The translations under genes were made by a program, and so were the position numbers. From NCBI GenBank assembly GCA_028284955.1, contig JANQQS010000006.1, positions 1-50,607 of the forward strand: a stretch of 50,607 bases of DNA, written 5' to 3'. The DNA comes from Myxococcota bacterium (GTDB lineage: Bacteria > Myxococcota_A > Polyangia > Polyangiales > Houyiibacteriaceae). The notes below the pieces were generated by a model. The model worked only from the letters and a program-made list of their open reading frames with translations. It made no database searches and was not told the origin of the DNA. This document shows, one piece after another, positions 1 to 7,180 of the stretch (the first letter of the stretch is position 1; the number at the start of each line of letters is the position of its first letter).

Positions 1-40
1 CCAAACGCCTCAGCTCGGCCAACTCTTCGTCTTTGTCCAT
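1..40 (-). CDS. 5' end of an unidentified gene running out of the window
   Basis: On the minus strand an ATG at 40-38 opens a frame that stays open to base 1 and encodes 13 residues, rich in Asp, Glu, Leu and Arg (starting Met-Asp-Lys-Asp-Glu-Glu-Leu). This could be the start of a coiled-coil or small cytoplasmic protein. There is no strong ribosome binding site (only AAGG touching the ATG), and too little is visible to name a family. Confidence 0.35.
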   Translation of the reverse strand, partial: MDKDEELAELRRL

Positions 41-149
41 CCTTGCATTTCAATCGAAAAATCGATGAACGTCATGACGTGGCAGCGCGAGGCCTTACGG
101 CAGTTTTGGGGTCGGGGGGTGAACTGGGCTCGGGTCGGTTGGCGATAGC

Positions 150-425
150 TCGAGCGAAGGAGGCAGAGGCTGGTAATGCCGACACGGAACCCGACGCTGA
201 CGCTGACGCTGGCCGCGATCCTAAACCTGATCCCGACGCTGTACCCGATCCCGAACGCGACGCCGCACCCGATCCTGATCCCGCACCATTCGAAGTCGGC
301 AACCGGATCAAGATCGAGGTTCAGGTTCGGATACGGGATCCGGACTCGGCGTCGGTGTCTGAATCAGCGTCGGCGTCGGTGTCTGAATCAGCGTCGGTGT
401 CGGTGTCGGTGTCTAAGTCTGACTT
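150..425. repeat. Degenerate hexanucleotide repeat tract
   Basis: This stretch is built of 6-bp words: GACGCT three times near 190-207, GATCCC/GATCCT words through 220-290, and a 24-bp unit (TCGGTGTCTGAATCAGCG plus TCGGCG) near 352-405 ending in TCGGTG repeats. Because the period is a multiple of three, several frames read as Asp/Ser/Pro-rich pseudo-peptides, but none has a convincing start or spacing. It lies just past the stop of the minus-strand LysR gene and before the clipped gene at 1-40. I read it as a simple-sequence tract, not a gene. Confidence 0.6.
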
Positions 426-436
426 GCACGATCGGC

Positions 437-1345
437 TCACTCACGATCGGCAGGCATTCCAAGAATCTCGTCTCCCTCTCGCGCGAGCAATACCTCGAGC
501 AAAGGATGCTGGTAGCGACGTTCTACGGTAATGGCGTAGAAGTTCTCATAGAGGCTTGGCACCACGCAGCACTCCTGCAGCACACCTGCCTCAAGCTCGT
601 CGCGCACCACGACGGACGGCAAAAGCGCAATGGCTCCCGTATCCCGGGCAAGCAAGCGCATTGTTGCCATATCGTCGACCTCGGCCTGAACGCGTACGCG
701 GACATCGAGCTGCTCGCAGAGCGTATCGAATGATGTGCGAATCGCGCTGTCCGTGCTGGGCAGCAGAAGCGGCCGTGGAACAACGTCGCTGGGAAAACTG
801 AGCCGCCCAACGCCCGCTCGACCGATGAGGCTTACTTCTTGTCGCGCGATACGGCGGCATCGAAACGGCCGGTCGGTGTCTCGTTCCACCGGCCGGTTGG
901 ACAACACGAGATCGAGATCGTGCGCCGCGAGTTTCGAAAGCAGCTCCGCGAGGCTCCCGGACTGCACGCGCAGCCGAACGTCGGGCTGGTCGAGCAGCGG
1001 GGCGACAAACGAGTGCTGAAAATTTCTCGACAGCGTCGCCACCGCGCCCACATGCAGGGTGTGTTTTCGGCGACGACCATGCTTGAGCGTCGCCACGAGC
1101 TCTTCGCCAAACGCAACGATGTCATCGGCATAGGTCAGCGCGAGATGGCCCGCTTCCGTGAGCACCAACCGACGACCCTCGCGAACGAACAGGGGTTCGT
1201 CGAGCTGTTCCTCAAGTTGACGAATCTGAGTCGACAGCGCGGATTGCGAAATACGCAGTCGCCGCGCGGCTCGGGTGAGATTGCCCTCGTGGGCAACTGC
1301 CCAGAAATATTGAAGATGATGATAGTTGAGAGCCGGCAGCGTCAC
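437..1345 (-). CDS. LysR-family transcriptional regulator (NhaR-like)
   Basis: 302 residues, normal LysR length. The N-terminal winged helix-turn-helix (about residues 5-65) reads LNYHHLQYFWAVAHEGNLT followed by an S-Q-S-A-L-S-T-Q-I-R-Q-L recognition helix, the pattern of the NhaR branch. The rest (about 90-295) fits a periplasmic-binding-protein-like effector domain. The start is GTG at 1345. The gene is divergent from dabB with about 90 bp between, the classic arrangement in which a LysR protein controls the neighbouring operon and itself. The effector is unknown; bicarbonate/CO2 status or pH is an inference from the target genes. Confidence 0.88.
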   Translation of the reverse strand: MTLPALNYHHLQYFWAVAHEGNLTRAARRLRISQSALSTQIRQLEEQLDEPLFVREGRRLVLTEAGHLALTYADDIVAFGEELVATLKHGRRRKHTLHVGAVATLSRNFQHSFVAPLLDQPDVRLRVQSGSLAELLSKLAAHDLDLVLSNRPVERDTDRPFRCRRIARQEVSLIGRAGVGRLSFPSDVVPRPLLLPSTDSAIRTSFDTLCEQLDVRVRVQAEVDDMATMRLLARDTGAIALLPSVVVRDELEAGVLQECCVVPSLYENFYAITVERRYQHPLLEVLLAREGDEILGMPADRE

Positions 1346-1436
1346 GAAGGTTCTTAGAAAACGTTCTGAATAAAAGAACGAATAGCTCCATATTTTGAAA
1401 TTTTCAAGAACTTTTGCCGGCGCTACATCCTACATC
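1346..1436. promoter_or_regulatory. Divergent promoter/operator region between lysR and dabB
   Basis: An AT-rich 91-bp spacer with repeated half-sites: GTTCT at 1350 and 1363, AGAAC at 1375 and 1407. The 1363-1379 pair forms GTTCT-N7-AGAAC, and TTGAAA-T-TTTCAA at 1395-1407 is a second dyad. Such dyads fit LysR-type (T-N11-A class) binding sites. No clear -35/-10 pair can be assigned. Confidence 0.5.
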
Positions 1437-3035
1437 ATGGAAATCGATAGCAACGTATATTTCTGGTTTCTTGGAATTATGGTCGCACTTGCCCCGCTGG
1501 CCTATCTAGCCGCCGCGGTTGTCGCGAACGGCCGACCATTTTGGTGGGCGCGGCTCGCCACTCGGGCCGGCGTCGTCGCCGCACTCGGCACAACTGCAGG
1601 CTGGGTCGCGGCGGGCGGCGCGCCAATCATGCTGCGCCCAACTTGGCTCGGCCCCCGGTTCGGCTCCATCGCGCCCTCGATTCGGCTCGATGTGGTGACC
1701 GTGGTGATGATGGTTCTGGTCTCCCTCGTCGGCTGGGTCATTGTTCGATTTTCGAAAGCCTACCTCGCTGGCGAAACTCGGCTGAATCACTTCGTCCGAT
1801 GGCTGATGGCCACCATCACCGCAGTGTGGGTACTCGTACTGTCGAACAATCTGCTGTGGCTTAGCGCCGGCTGGGTCGCGACCAGCCTCGCGCTGCACCA
1901 ACTGCTCACGTTCTATCGCGAACGCCCCCAAGCGATCATCGCCGCACATAAGAAATTCGTGGTCAGCCGCGTCGCGGACCTGTGCGTGCTGGCCGGCATC
2001 GCGGTGGTGGGCGCCGCCGCCGGCAGCCTGGAGCTCGACCGCGTACACGCGTGGGCAACCGAAGCCGCCGCGCTTCCGTGGACGGTGCAGTTCGCAGCCG
2101 TCCTGTTCGTCGTCGGCGCATCGCTAAAATGTGCGCAGCTTCCGTTTCACGGATGGCTGATTCAGGTCATGGAAGCGCCGACCCCAGTATCCGCACTGCT
2201 TCACGCCGGCGTGGTGAACATTGGCGGCTTTTTGATGATTCGCTTGATGCCTTTGATGGCCAAAGCGGAGTTCGCGCAAGTGCTCCTGGTCGCGATTGGT
2301 TGCTCGACCGTCGTGCTCGCCGCGCTCGTCATGACCACGCGGCCCAGCATCAAAGAAGGTTTGGCCTGGTCAACGAGCGCGCAAATGGGATTCATGCTCG
2401 TCCAGTGCAGCCTGGGCGCGTACTCGCTTGCCTTGCTGCATCTCGTCGCCCACTCGCTCTACAAAGCACACGCGTTTCTTAGCTCTGGAAGCACGGTCGA
2501 GATCTGGCGCACGAAAGCTCTTTCGCGACCCAAACGAACGAGCCTCGGAAGCTGGCTCGCAGCGGCCGTGGTCTCTTTGTGCACGGTCGTTTGCGTGGGC
2601 AGCGCGTTCGGCGTCGACCCGGACCGCGAACCCGCGCTATGGACATTTGCCGCCGTGCTGAGCTTCGCGCTGGTTCCTCTGTTGGTGCACAGCAGAAAAA
2701 CGTTCGGCCGGGTCGCCGCGCTCGTCGTCGGCGCTGGCGTTGTCTCTCTCTACATCGGCTGGCACAACCTCTTCGGGCACGCGATGGCTGCGAACGCGGC
2801 GCTCGGAGACACGATCTGGCTCCGCGCCGGGTTCGCAACCGCGTGTTTCGTAGCTCTGTTCGCCACCCAAGCGCTCATCGCCGCGCATCCCCAAGGACGA
2901 TTTGCGCAATCGATATACCCGGCGCTTCTCGCGCGGCTCTACCTCGACGAATGGTTTACCCGAATCACGTTCCGGCTGTGGCCCGCGAAGATTCCCGCTC
3001 AACCCGCAATCTCCACTCAAACTAGGGAAGCTTAA
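1437..3035 (+). CDS. dabB: DabB: NuoL/MrpA-like membrane subunit of the DAB inorganic-carbon uptake complex
   Basis: About 532 residues, almost entirely hydrophobic helices, of the proton-translocating NADH:quinone oxidoreductase chain 5 / Mrp antiporter family. The segment around LHAGVVNIGGFLMIRL is typical of these proteins. Directly followed by a DUF2309 (DabA) gene, it is DabB rather than a respiratory subunit. In characterised DAB systems DabB passes cations down their gradient to drive DabA-catalysed conversion of CO2 to bicarbonate in the cytoplasm. I chose ATG at 1437; the frame opens at TTG 1395, but the extra 14 residues overlap the likely operator and do not look like protein. The stop is immediately followed by the dabA ATG. 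Confidence 0.9.
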   Translation: MEIDSNVYFWFLGIMVALAPLAYLAAAVVANGRPFWWARLATRAGVVAALGTTAGWVAAGGAPIMLRPTWLGPRFGSIAPSIRLDVVTVVMMVLVSLVGWVIVRFSKAYLAGETRLNHFVRWLMATITAVWVLVLSNNLLWLSAGWVATSLALHQLLTFYRERPQAIIAAHKKFVVSRVADLCVLAGIAVVGAAAGSLELDRVHAWATEAAALPWTVQFAAVLFVVGASLKCAQLPFHGWLIQVMEAPTPVSALLHAGVVNIGGFLMIRLMPLMAKAEFAQVLLVAIGCSTVVLAALVMTTRPSIKEGLAWSTSAQMGFMLVQCSLGAYSLALLHLVAHSLYKAHAFLSSGSTVEIWRTKALSRPKRTSLGSWLAAAVVSLCTVVCVGSAFGVDPDREPALWTFAAVLSFALVPLLVHSRKTFGRVAALVVGAGVVSLYIGWHNLFGHAMAANAALGDTIWLRAGFATACFVALFATQALIAAHPQGRFAQSIYPALLARLYLDEWFTRITFRLWPAKIPAQPAISTQTREA

Positions 3036-5639
3036 ATGACTGTTGCAGCCCACGTGTCGCGCACACCATCCGCCGCGAAGGAACTCCCGCTCGGCGAGGT
3101 CGATACACAGCCAGATATCGGCGCCCAGCTGAGCGAGCTTCTCGACAAAGCCTGCCGCCGCATTGCCCCGGCATGGCCTCTCGACCGCCTGGCCGCCGTC
3201 AATCCGCTGTGGGGATTTATCGATGCCTCGGTCGAAGATGTATCGGCCCAGCTAAGCGGGCTGGCGGGCACGAAACTCACCATGCCGCACGCTTGGTACC
3301 GATCTCAATACGAAGCCGGCCAGTTCGACAAAGCGCATCTGCAGCGCGCCATCGAGAACGCAAGCCTCCGCGCAACCCCCGAAGACATTCTGAACGCACT
3401 CAAACGAGGCGCGGCGCCTCCGAACCGGAGAGCGCTCGTCGCCGACGTGGCCGACCAGCAGAACCAGGGAGACTCCGAGATCAGGAACTTCATCGTGGAT
3501 TCCCTGAGCCGATTCTGCGCGGCACATTTTCAAGACGCATCGTTTCACACCAAGCCGCACGCAAAACACGAAGGCCATGCGTGCAACCACAAGAGCCACG
3601 CGTCAACGAACCTCTATTCATCGTGGCGAGCGCATGCGCTCCGCGACCGCCGCCCGCAACTCGCGGGCATTCCTTCGTTCTACGGACAAGCTGACGAGCT
3701 CCCCGAAGACGCGCGACATCTCATCACCCTCGCGATGATCGAACTCGATATCGCCCCTGCGCAGCAACAGTCGTACCTCACCGCGCTGCTCTTCGACATC
3801 CACGGTTGGGCATCGTGGTGTGCGTACCTCCGGTGGACCGCAGAGCTTGATGGGCGCAGCGACGATCACATCGTCGACCTGCTCGCGATGCGCCTGGCGT
3901 GGGAGCGGCTTCTCTTTCGCCAAGGAGATCGCGCGCTCGCCTCCCGCTGGCAGATGGCGATGGCAGGATGGCCGTCGCACGAACGAACCGCAGCCGCAGA
4001 ACAGAAAACCGCGTGGGTCGCGCAACGCGCACTCGAAATCGCGTTTCAAGAGCGAATCGCACGCGCACTGCCGACACAACACACGAGCCCCATCGACCCG
4101 GCTGCGGGCGGCCTCGACATGGACCAAGCGCGCCACACACCCGACGTACAGGCCGCCTTCTGCATTGACGTACGTTCCGAAGTCTATCGGCGCGCGCTAG
4201 AAACCGCGAGCCGCGAAAAGACCCACGAGCGAGTGCAAACGCTCGGTTTTGCCGGCTTCTTTGGCCTGCCCATCGAATACCTCCCCGCCGCAGGACACGC
4301 CGCCCGACCGCAACTGCCGGGCCTGCTCGCGCCACGCCTTCGCGCAACCGACACCGCCATCGATGACGTCGTCGACGCGCGCGCGTCCCGACTGTCATTT
4401 CAGCGCGCGTGGAAGGCCTTCAAGGGCAACGCCACGTCGATGTTCTCGTTTGTTGAATCGATAGGGCTTCTCTACGCCGGCAAGCTCATCGGAGACAGCC
4501 TCGGATCGACGCGCCCTGTGGCCTCTCCGGAGCGCGCCGGGCTGCTGGGAAGCGAACACGCACGCCGAAAGCCTCGCCTCACCGCCACCGCAGGCGGCGG
4601 CGAACTCGACCTCGAGCAGCGATGCAGCGCGGCCGAAGGAATCCTGCGCGCGATGAGCCTTACCAAGAACTTCGCTCGGCTCGTTGCCCTGGTGGGACAC
4701 GGAAGCGAAACCGTCAACAACCCCCAAGCCGCGGGCCTCGATTGCGGCGCATGCTGCGGGCATAGCGGGGAGGTCAACGCCCGCGCGGTGGCCGCGCTGC
4801 TCAACGAAACGCAAGTTCGCAAAGGCCTTGCCGAACGCGGCATCGTCATTCCCCAGGCCACCGTGTTCATCGCCGGGCTGCACAACACGACCACCGACGA
4901 CGTCGCCCTATTCGACCTCGACGAAGTACCCGCCACCCATCAGAGCGAAGTTTCGGCGTTTCGCCAATGGCTCGCGCAAGCCAGCAGCCGGGCTCGTGAG
5001 GAACGCGCCGAAAGCCTCGGGCTCGAATCGCTCTCCGGAGAAAAGCTGCACAATACAATTCGCCGTCGCGCCAAAGATTGGTCCCAAGTTCGCCCCGAAT
5101 GGGGCCTCGCCGGCAACGCCGCGTTCATCGTTGGCCCCCGCGAACGCATCAAGCACCTGAACCTCGAAGGTCGCTCGTTTCTGCACGACTACCGCGCCGA
5201 AGACGACCCCGGATTCTCTATCCTCGAACTGATCATGACCGCCCCCATGGTCGTCACCCATTGGATCAACTTCCAGTACTACACGTCGACGGTCGACAAC
5301 CGCCGCTTCGGAAGCGGCAACAAAGTGCTCCACGACGTCGTCGGCGGCCACATCGGAGTCTTCGAAGGCAACGGCGGCGACCTGCGCATCGGCTTGCCCA
5401 TCCAATCGCTGCACAATGGCACCGAATGGATGCACCCCCCGATTCGCCTCAACGTCTACATCGACGCCCCGCGCGACGCGATCGAGCAAATCGTGACTCG
5501 CCACCCCACCGTACAAAACCTCGTCGAGAACGAATGGCTCTACCTCTTCCACCTAGGCGACCCAAGCCGAGGTGAACCTGCGGTATCGCAAATCCAGACT
5601 CGCGCGAAGCAGTCGGCGACCCAGACAGTGATCGCCTAA
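3036..5639 (+). CDS. dabA: DabA: DUF2309 vectorial carbonic anhydrase-like subunit
   Basis: 867 residues, matching DUF2309/DabA proteins. The four zinc/active-site residues known from Halothiobacillus DabA (Cys351, Asp353, His524, Cys539) have counterparts here: Cys376 and Asp378 in AFCIDVRSE, His555 in LVGHGSE, and Cys570 in GLDCGACCGHSG, with the same 15-residue His-Cys spacing. The family is a peripheral membrane protein acting with DabB to hydrate CO2 to bicarbonate. The start ATG directly abuts the dabB stop, so translation is probably coupled. No autotrophy genes are in view, so the likely use is bicarbonate supply for anaplerosis. Confidence 0.93.
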   Translation: MTVAAHVSRTPSAAKELPLGEVDTQPDIGAQLSELLDKACRRIAPAWPLDRLAAVNPLWGFIDASVEDVSAQLSGLAGTKLTMPHAWYRSQYEAGQFDKAHLQRAIENASLRATPEDILNALKRGAAPPNRRALVADVADQQNQGDSEIRNFIVDSLSRFCAAHFQDASFHTKPHAKHEGHACNHKSHASTNLYSSWRAHALRDRRPQLAGIPSFYGQADELPEDARHLITLAMIELDIAPAQQQSYLTALLFDIHGWASWCAYLRWTAELDGRSDDHIVDLLAMRLAWERLLFRQGDRALASRWQMAMAGWPSHERTAAAEQKTAWVAQRALEIAFQERIARALPTQHTSPIDPAAGGLDMDQARHTPDVQAAFCIDVRSEVYRRALETASREKTHERVQTLGFAGFFGLPIEYLPAAGHAARPQLPGLLAPRLRATDTAIDDVVDARASRLSFQRAWKAFKGNATSMFSFVESIGLLYAGKLIGDSLGSTRPVASPERAGLLGSEHARRKPRLTATAGGGELDLEQRCSAAEGILRAMSLTKNFARLVALVGHGSETVNNPQAAGLDCGACCGHSGEVNARAVAALLNETQVRKGLAERGIVIPQATVFIAGLHNTTTDDVALFDLDEVPATHQSEVSAFRQWLAQASSRAREERAESLGLESLSGEKLHNTIRRRAKDWSQVRPEWGLAGNAAFIVGPRERIKHLNLEGRSFLHDYRAEDDPGFSILELIMTAPMVVTHWINFQYYTSTVDNRRFGSGNKVLHDVVGGHIGVFEGNGGDLRIGLPIQSLHNGTEWMHPPIRLNVYIDAPRDAIEQIVTRHPTVQNLVENEWLYLFHLGDPSRGEPAVSQIQTRAKQSATQTVIA

Positions 5640-5703
5640 GACTTGGGCCCTACTATTTGACACTTAGCCACGGCCGTTCTATCGCGAGCGTTATGGAGGA
5701 AGC

Positions 5704-5898
5704 GTGAAACGAAGTAAGACGAGCCTGAAAGCGACGAGGGATTCGTGGTCAGCGGCAAACAAACTGTCGCTGGTCCGAGAAATGATTGCCAACAGAAGTT
5801 TGGACCAAGCGAATGCGGACGAGCAGGAGCTCATCCGCGGCGGGGCGCGAGCCGGAGAGTGCTATAAGTGCCAATCTGAGACGTGGGCAGCACTATAG
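5704..5898 (+). CDS. Probable class I lanthipeptide precursor peptide
   Basis: 64 residues starting at GTG, with a good ribosome binding site (GGAGGA, 5695-5700). The N-terminal part is a charged leader ending in E-Q-E-L-I-R-G-G (Gly46-Gly47). The remaining 17 residues, ARAGECYKCQSETWAAL, hold exactly two Cys (53, 56), one Ser (58) and one Thr (60), enough for two (methyl)lanthionine rings. The gene is 33 bp from the convergent lanC-like gene and upstream of a full-length lanB. There is no FNLD box as in nisin-type leaders. Precursor identity is inferred from position, size, leader and residue balance. Both Cys lie before the Ser/Thr, the reverse of the usual order. Confidence 0.65.
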   Translation: MKRSKTSLKATRDSWSAANKLSLVREMIANRSLDQANADEQELIRGGARAGECYKCQSETWAAL

Positions 5899-5931
5899 AC
5901 CTTCAGAGTACCCAGCGTCGCTGCTCAGCAA

Positions 5932-7056
5932 CTAAGGAATCGTCACCGAAGGAAACTCGGGGACGCGGCCGGTGGCCACATCGGCGGCTACGCAGGCGAG
6001 CCCTGCGTAGCCTTGCAGCAGCCCGTAGAACCAGGGCGGAGAGATTGACGACGCGAACGCCTCTTCGAGGCATGTTTCTCCCTTCGCGACCCATTCCTCT
6101 CGCCCGGTCGCCGCGCCGAAACGGTAGAGCGCGACCGAAAGCCCTCCCAGCCCGCAGCAGAGGGTTGGGTTCTGGGTGCGGCGTTCAAAGCTGAACTCGG
6201 CCAGCTTCGTCGCAAGGTCCCGCAATCTAGGGTCGTCTGCGTGCCGATACGTTTCGGTGGACAGCAGCAGAAGCCCGGGGGCGCCGTTGCAGTAACTTGC
6301 CTCGAAACCGTCGGCTCGAATGGGCCCCTGAAAATACGCCGCTGCGGCGTCGACGACTTGATCGACGAGCGAGCTCGGGAGCGCGCGTTCTGCGCAGCGA
6401 TGCCACTGCACCAGCGCGAGCAGAATCCCTCCGATCCCGTGCGCCACCGCCGGTTTTCGTTCGTGCTCGGCGTTTCGCGACGTCAGCGCGTCAAAACCCT
6501 CTGCGAGTCGCGCGGCACATTCGTCTCGAGCTTTCGCGACGCGCACGTACGCAGCCTCGTGATGTATCTGGACATGCCGAGATAGGATGCAAAGCGCGAG
6601 CAAGTGCCCCGCGTAGCCCAAATGCAGCTCCAGTCGCTCGAGCGTGGTCTCCTCCGGAGGAGAACTGTATTTCGCTAGAAACGCTTCGATCGCTGGAGCG
6701 TCAGCGAGGATTGCCTCGCACAGCGCGACTCCGAGAACCCCGGCGTACAGAGACTCGCGCGGCAACTTGGGCCGAAAATCTTCGCCAGTAAACGCGAGCG
6801 GGTCCTCAACATGTTGACGCGCTAGGAGCGTGATGCGACGCGCGGAGTCCAGAGAATCGGCGCGACCAAGAGAGCTCGCGAGGCGCCACAGCCCATACGC
6901 GCATCCCGCCAGCCCGGTCGACGGGGACACGTAGGGCGGCGCTTGGTCTTCGCGAAACGACTCCCAGCTCAGAGACTGCGTGACGTCCACAAACTCGTCC
7001 GCGAACGAGTGCAGACCTGCGCGCAATTCCTCATTTGGGGCTATCGATTCGTCCAT
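5932..7056 (-). CDS. lanC: LanC-like lanthionine cyclase with Cys-Cys-Gly zinc motif
   Basis: 374 residues, of LanC size. The (alpha/alpha) toroid signatures are in order: AHGIGG (His206, the NisC His212 equivalent), YCNGAPG (Cys256, first zinc ligand) and LCCGLGG (Cys300-Cys301). Ordinary LanC proteins have Cys-His-Gly at the last site; here the His is Cys, as in the 'CCG' LanM enzymes such as ProcM that use three cysteine ligands. The reaction is Michael addition of Cys thiols to dehydroalanine/dehydrobutyrine. The start is ATG at 7056. The gene is convergent with the precursor and divergent from lanB. Confidence 0.85.
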   Translation of the reverse strand: MDESIAPNEELRAGLHSFADEFVDVTQSLSWESFREDQAPPYVSPSTGLAGCAYGLWRLASSLGRADSLDSARRITLLARQHVEDPLAFTGEDFRPKLPRESLYAGVLGVALCEAILADAPAIEAFLAKYSSPPEETTLERLELHLGYAGHLLALCILSRHVQIHHEAAYVRVAKARDECAARLAEGFDALTSRNAEHERKPAVAHGIGGILLALVQWHRCAERALPSSLVDQVVDAAAAYFQGPIRADGFEASYCNGAPGLLLLSTETYRHADDPRLRDLATKLAEFSFERRTQNPTLCCGLGGLSVALYRFGAATGREEWVAKGETCLEEAFASSISPPWFYGLLQGYAGLACVAADVATGRVPEFPSVTIP

Positions 7057-7180
7057 CTAACCGATGAACGCTATGTAGGAGCGACGAGCGGGCGAGTCAA
7101 CGCGCCACCGCCACCGTCTCAACATTGCGGCAGGTCTGAGTTGCGCAAGGGCCAAGGCGTGTCACGTTTTCGCGATTCGC

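Noticed and set aside
43-531. A 162-codon plus-strand frame rich in Asp-Pro and Ser-Val
   Set aside because: It is a product of the hexanucleotide repeat, has no ribosome binding site and runs antisense into the end of the LysR gene.
1437-3035. Respiratory complex I subunit NuoL
   Set aside because: No other nuo genes are present and the directly following DUF2309 gene defines it as DabB.
5640-5703. TTGACA near 5657 as a -35 box for the lanthipeptide precursor
   Set aside because: No convincing -10 lies 16-18 bp downstream, so the promoter could not be supported.
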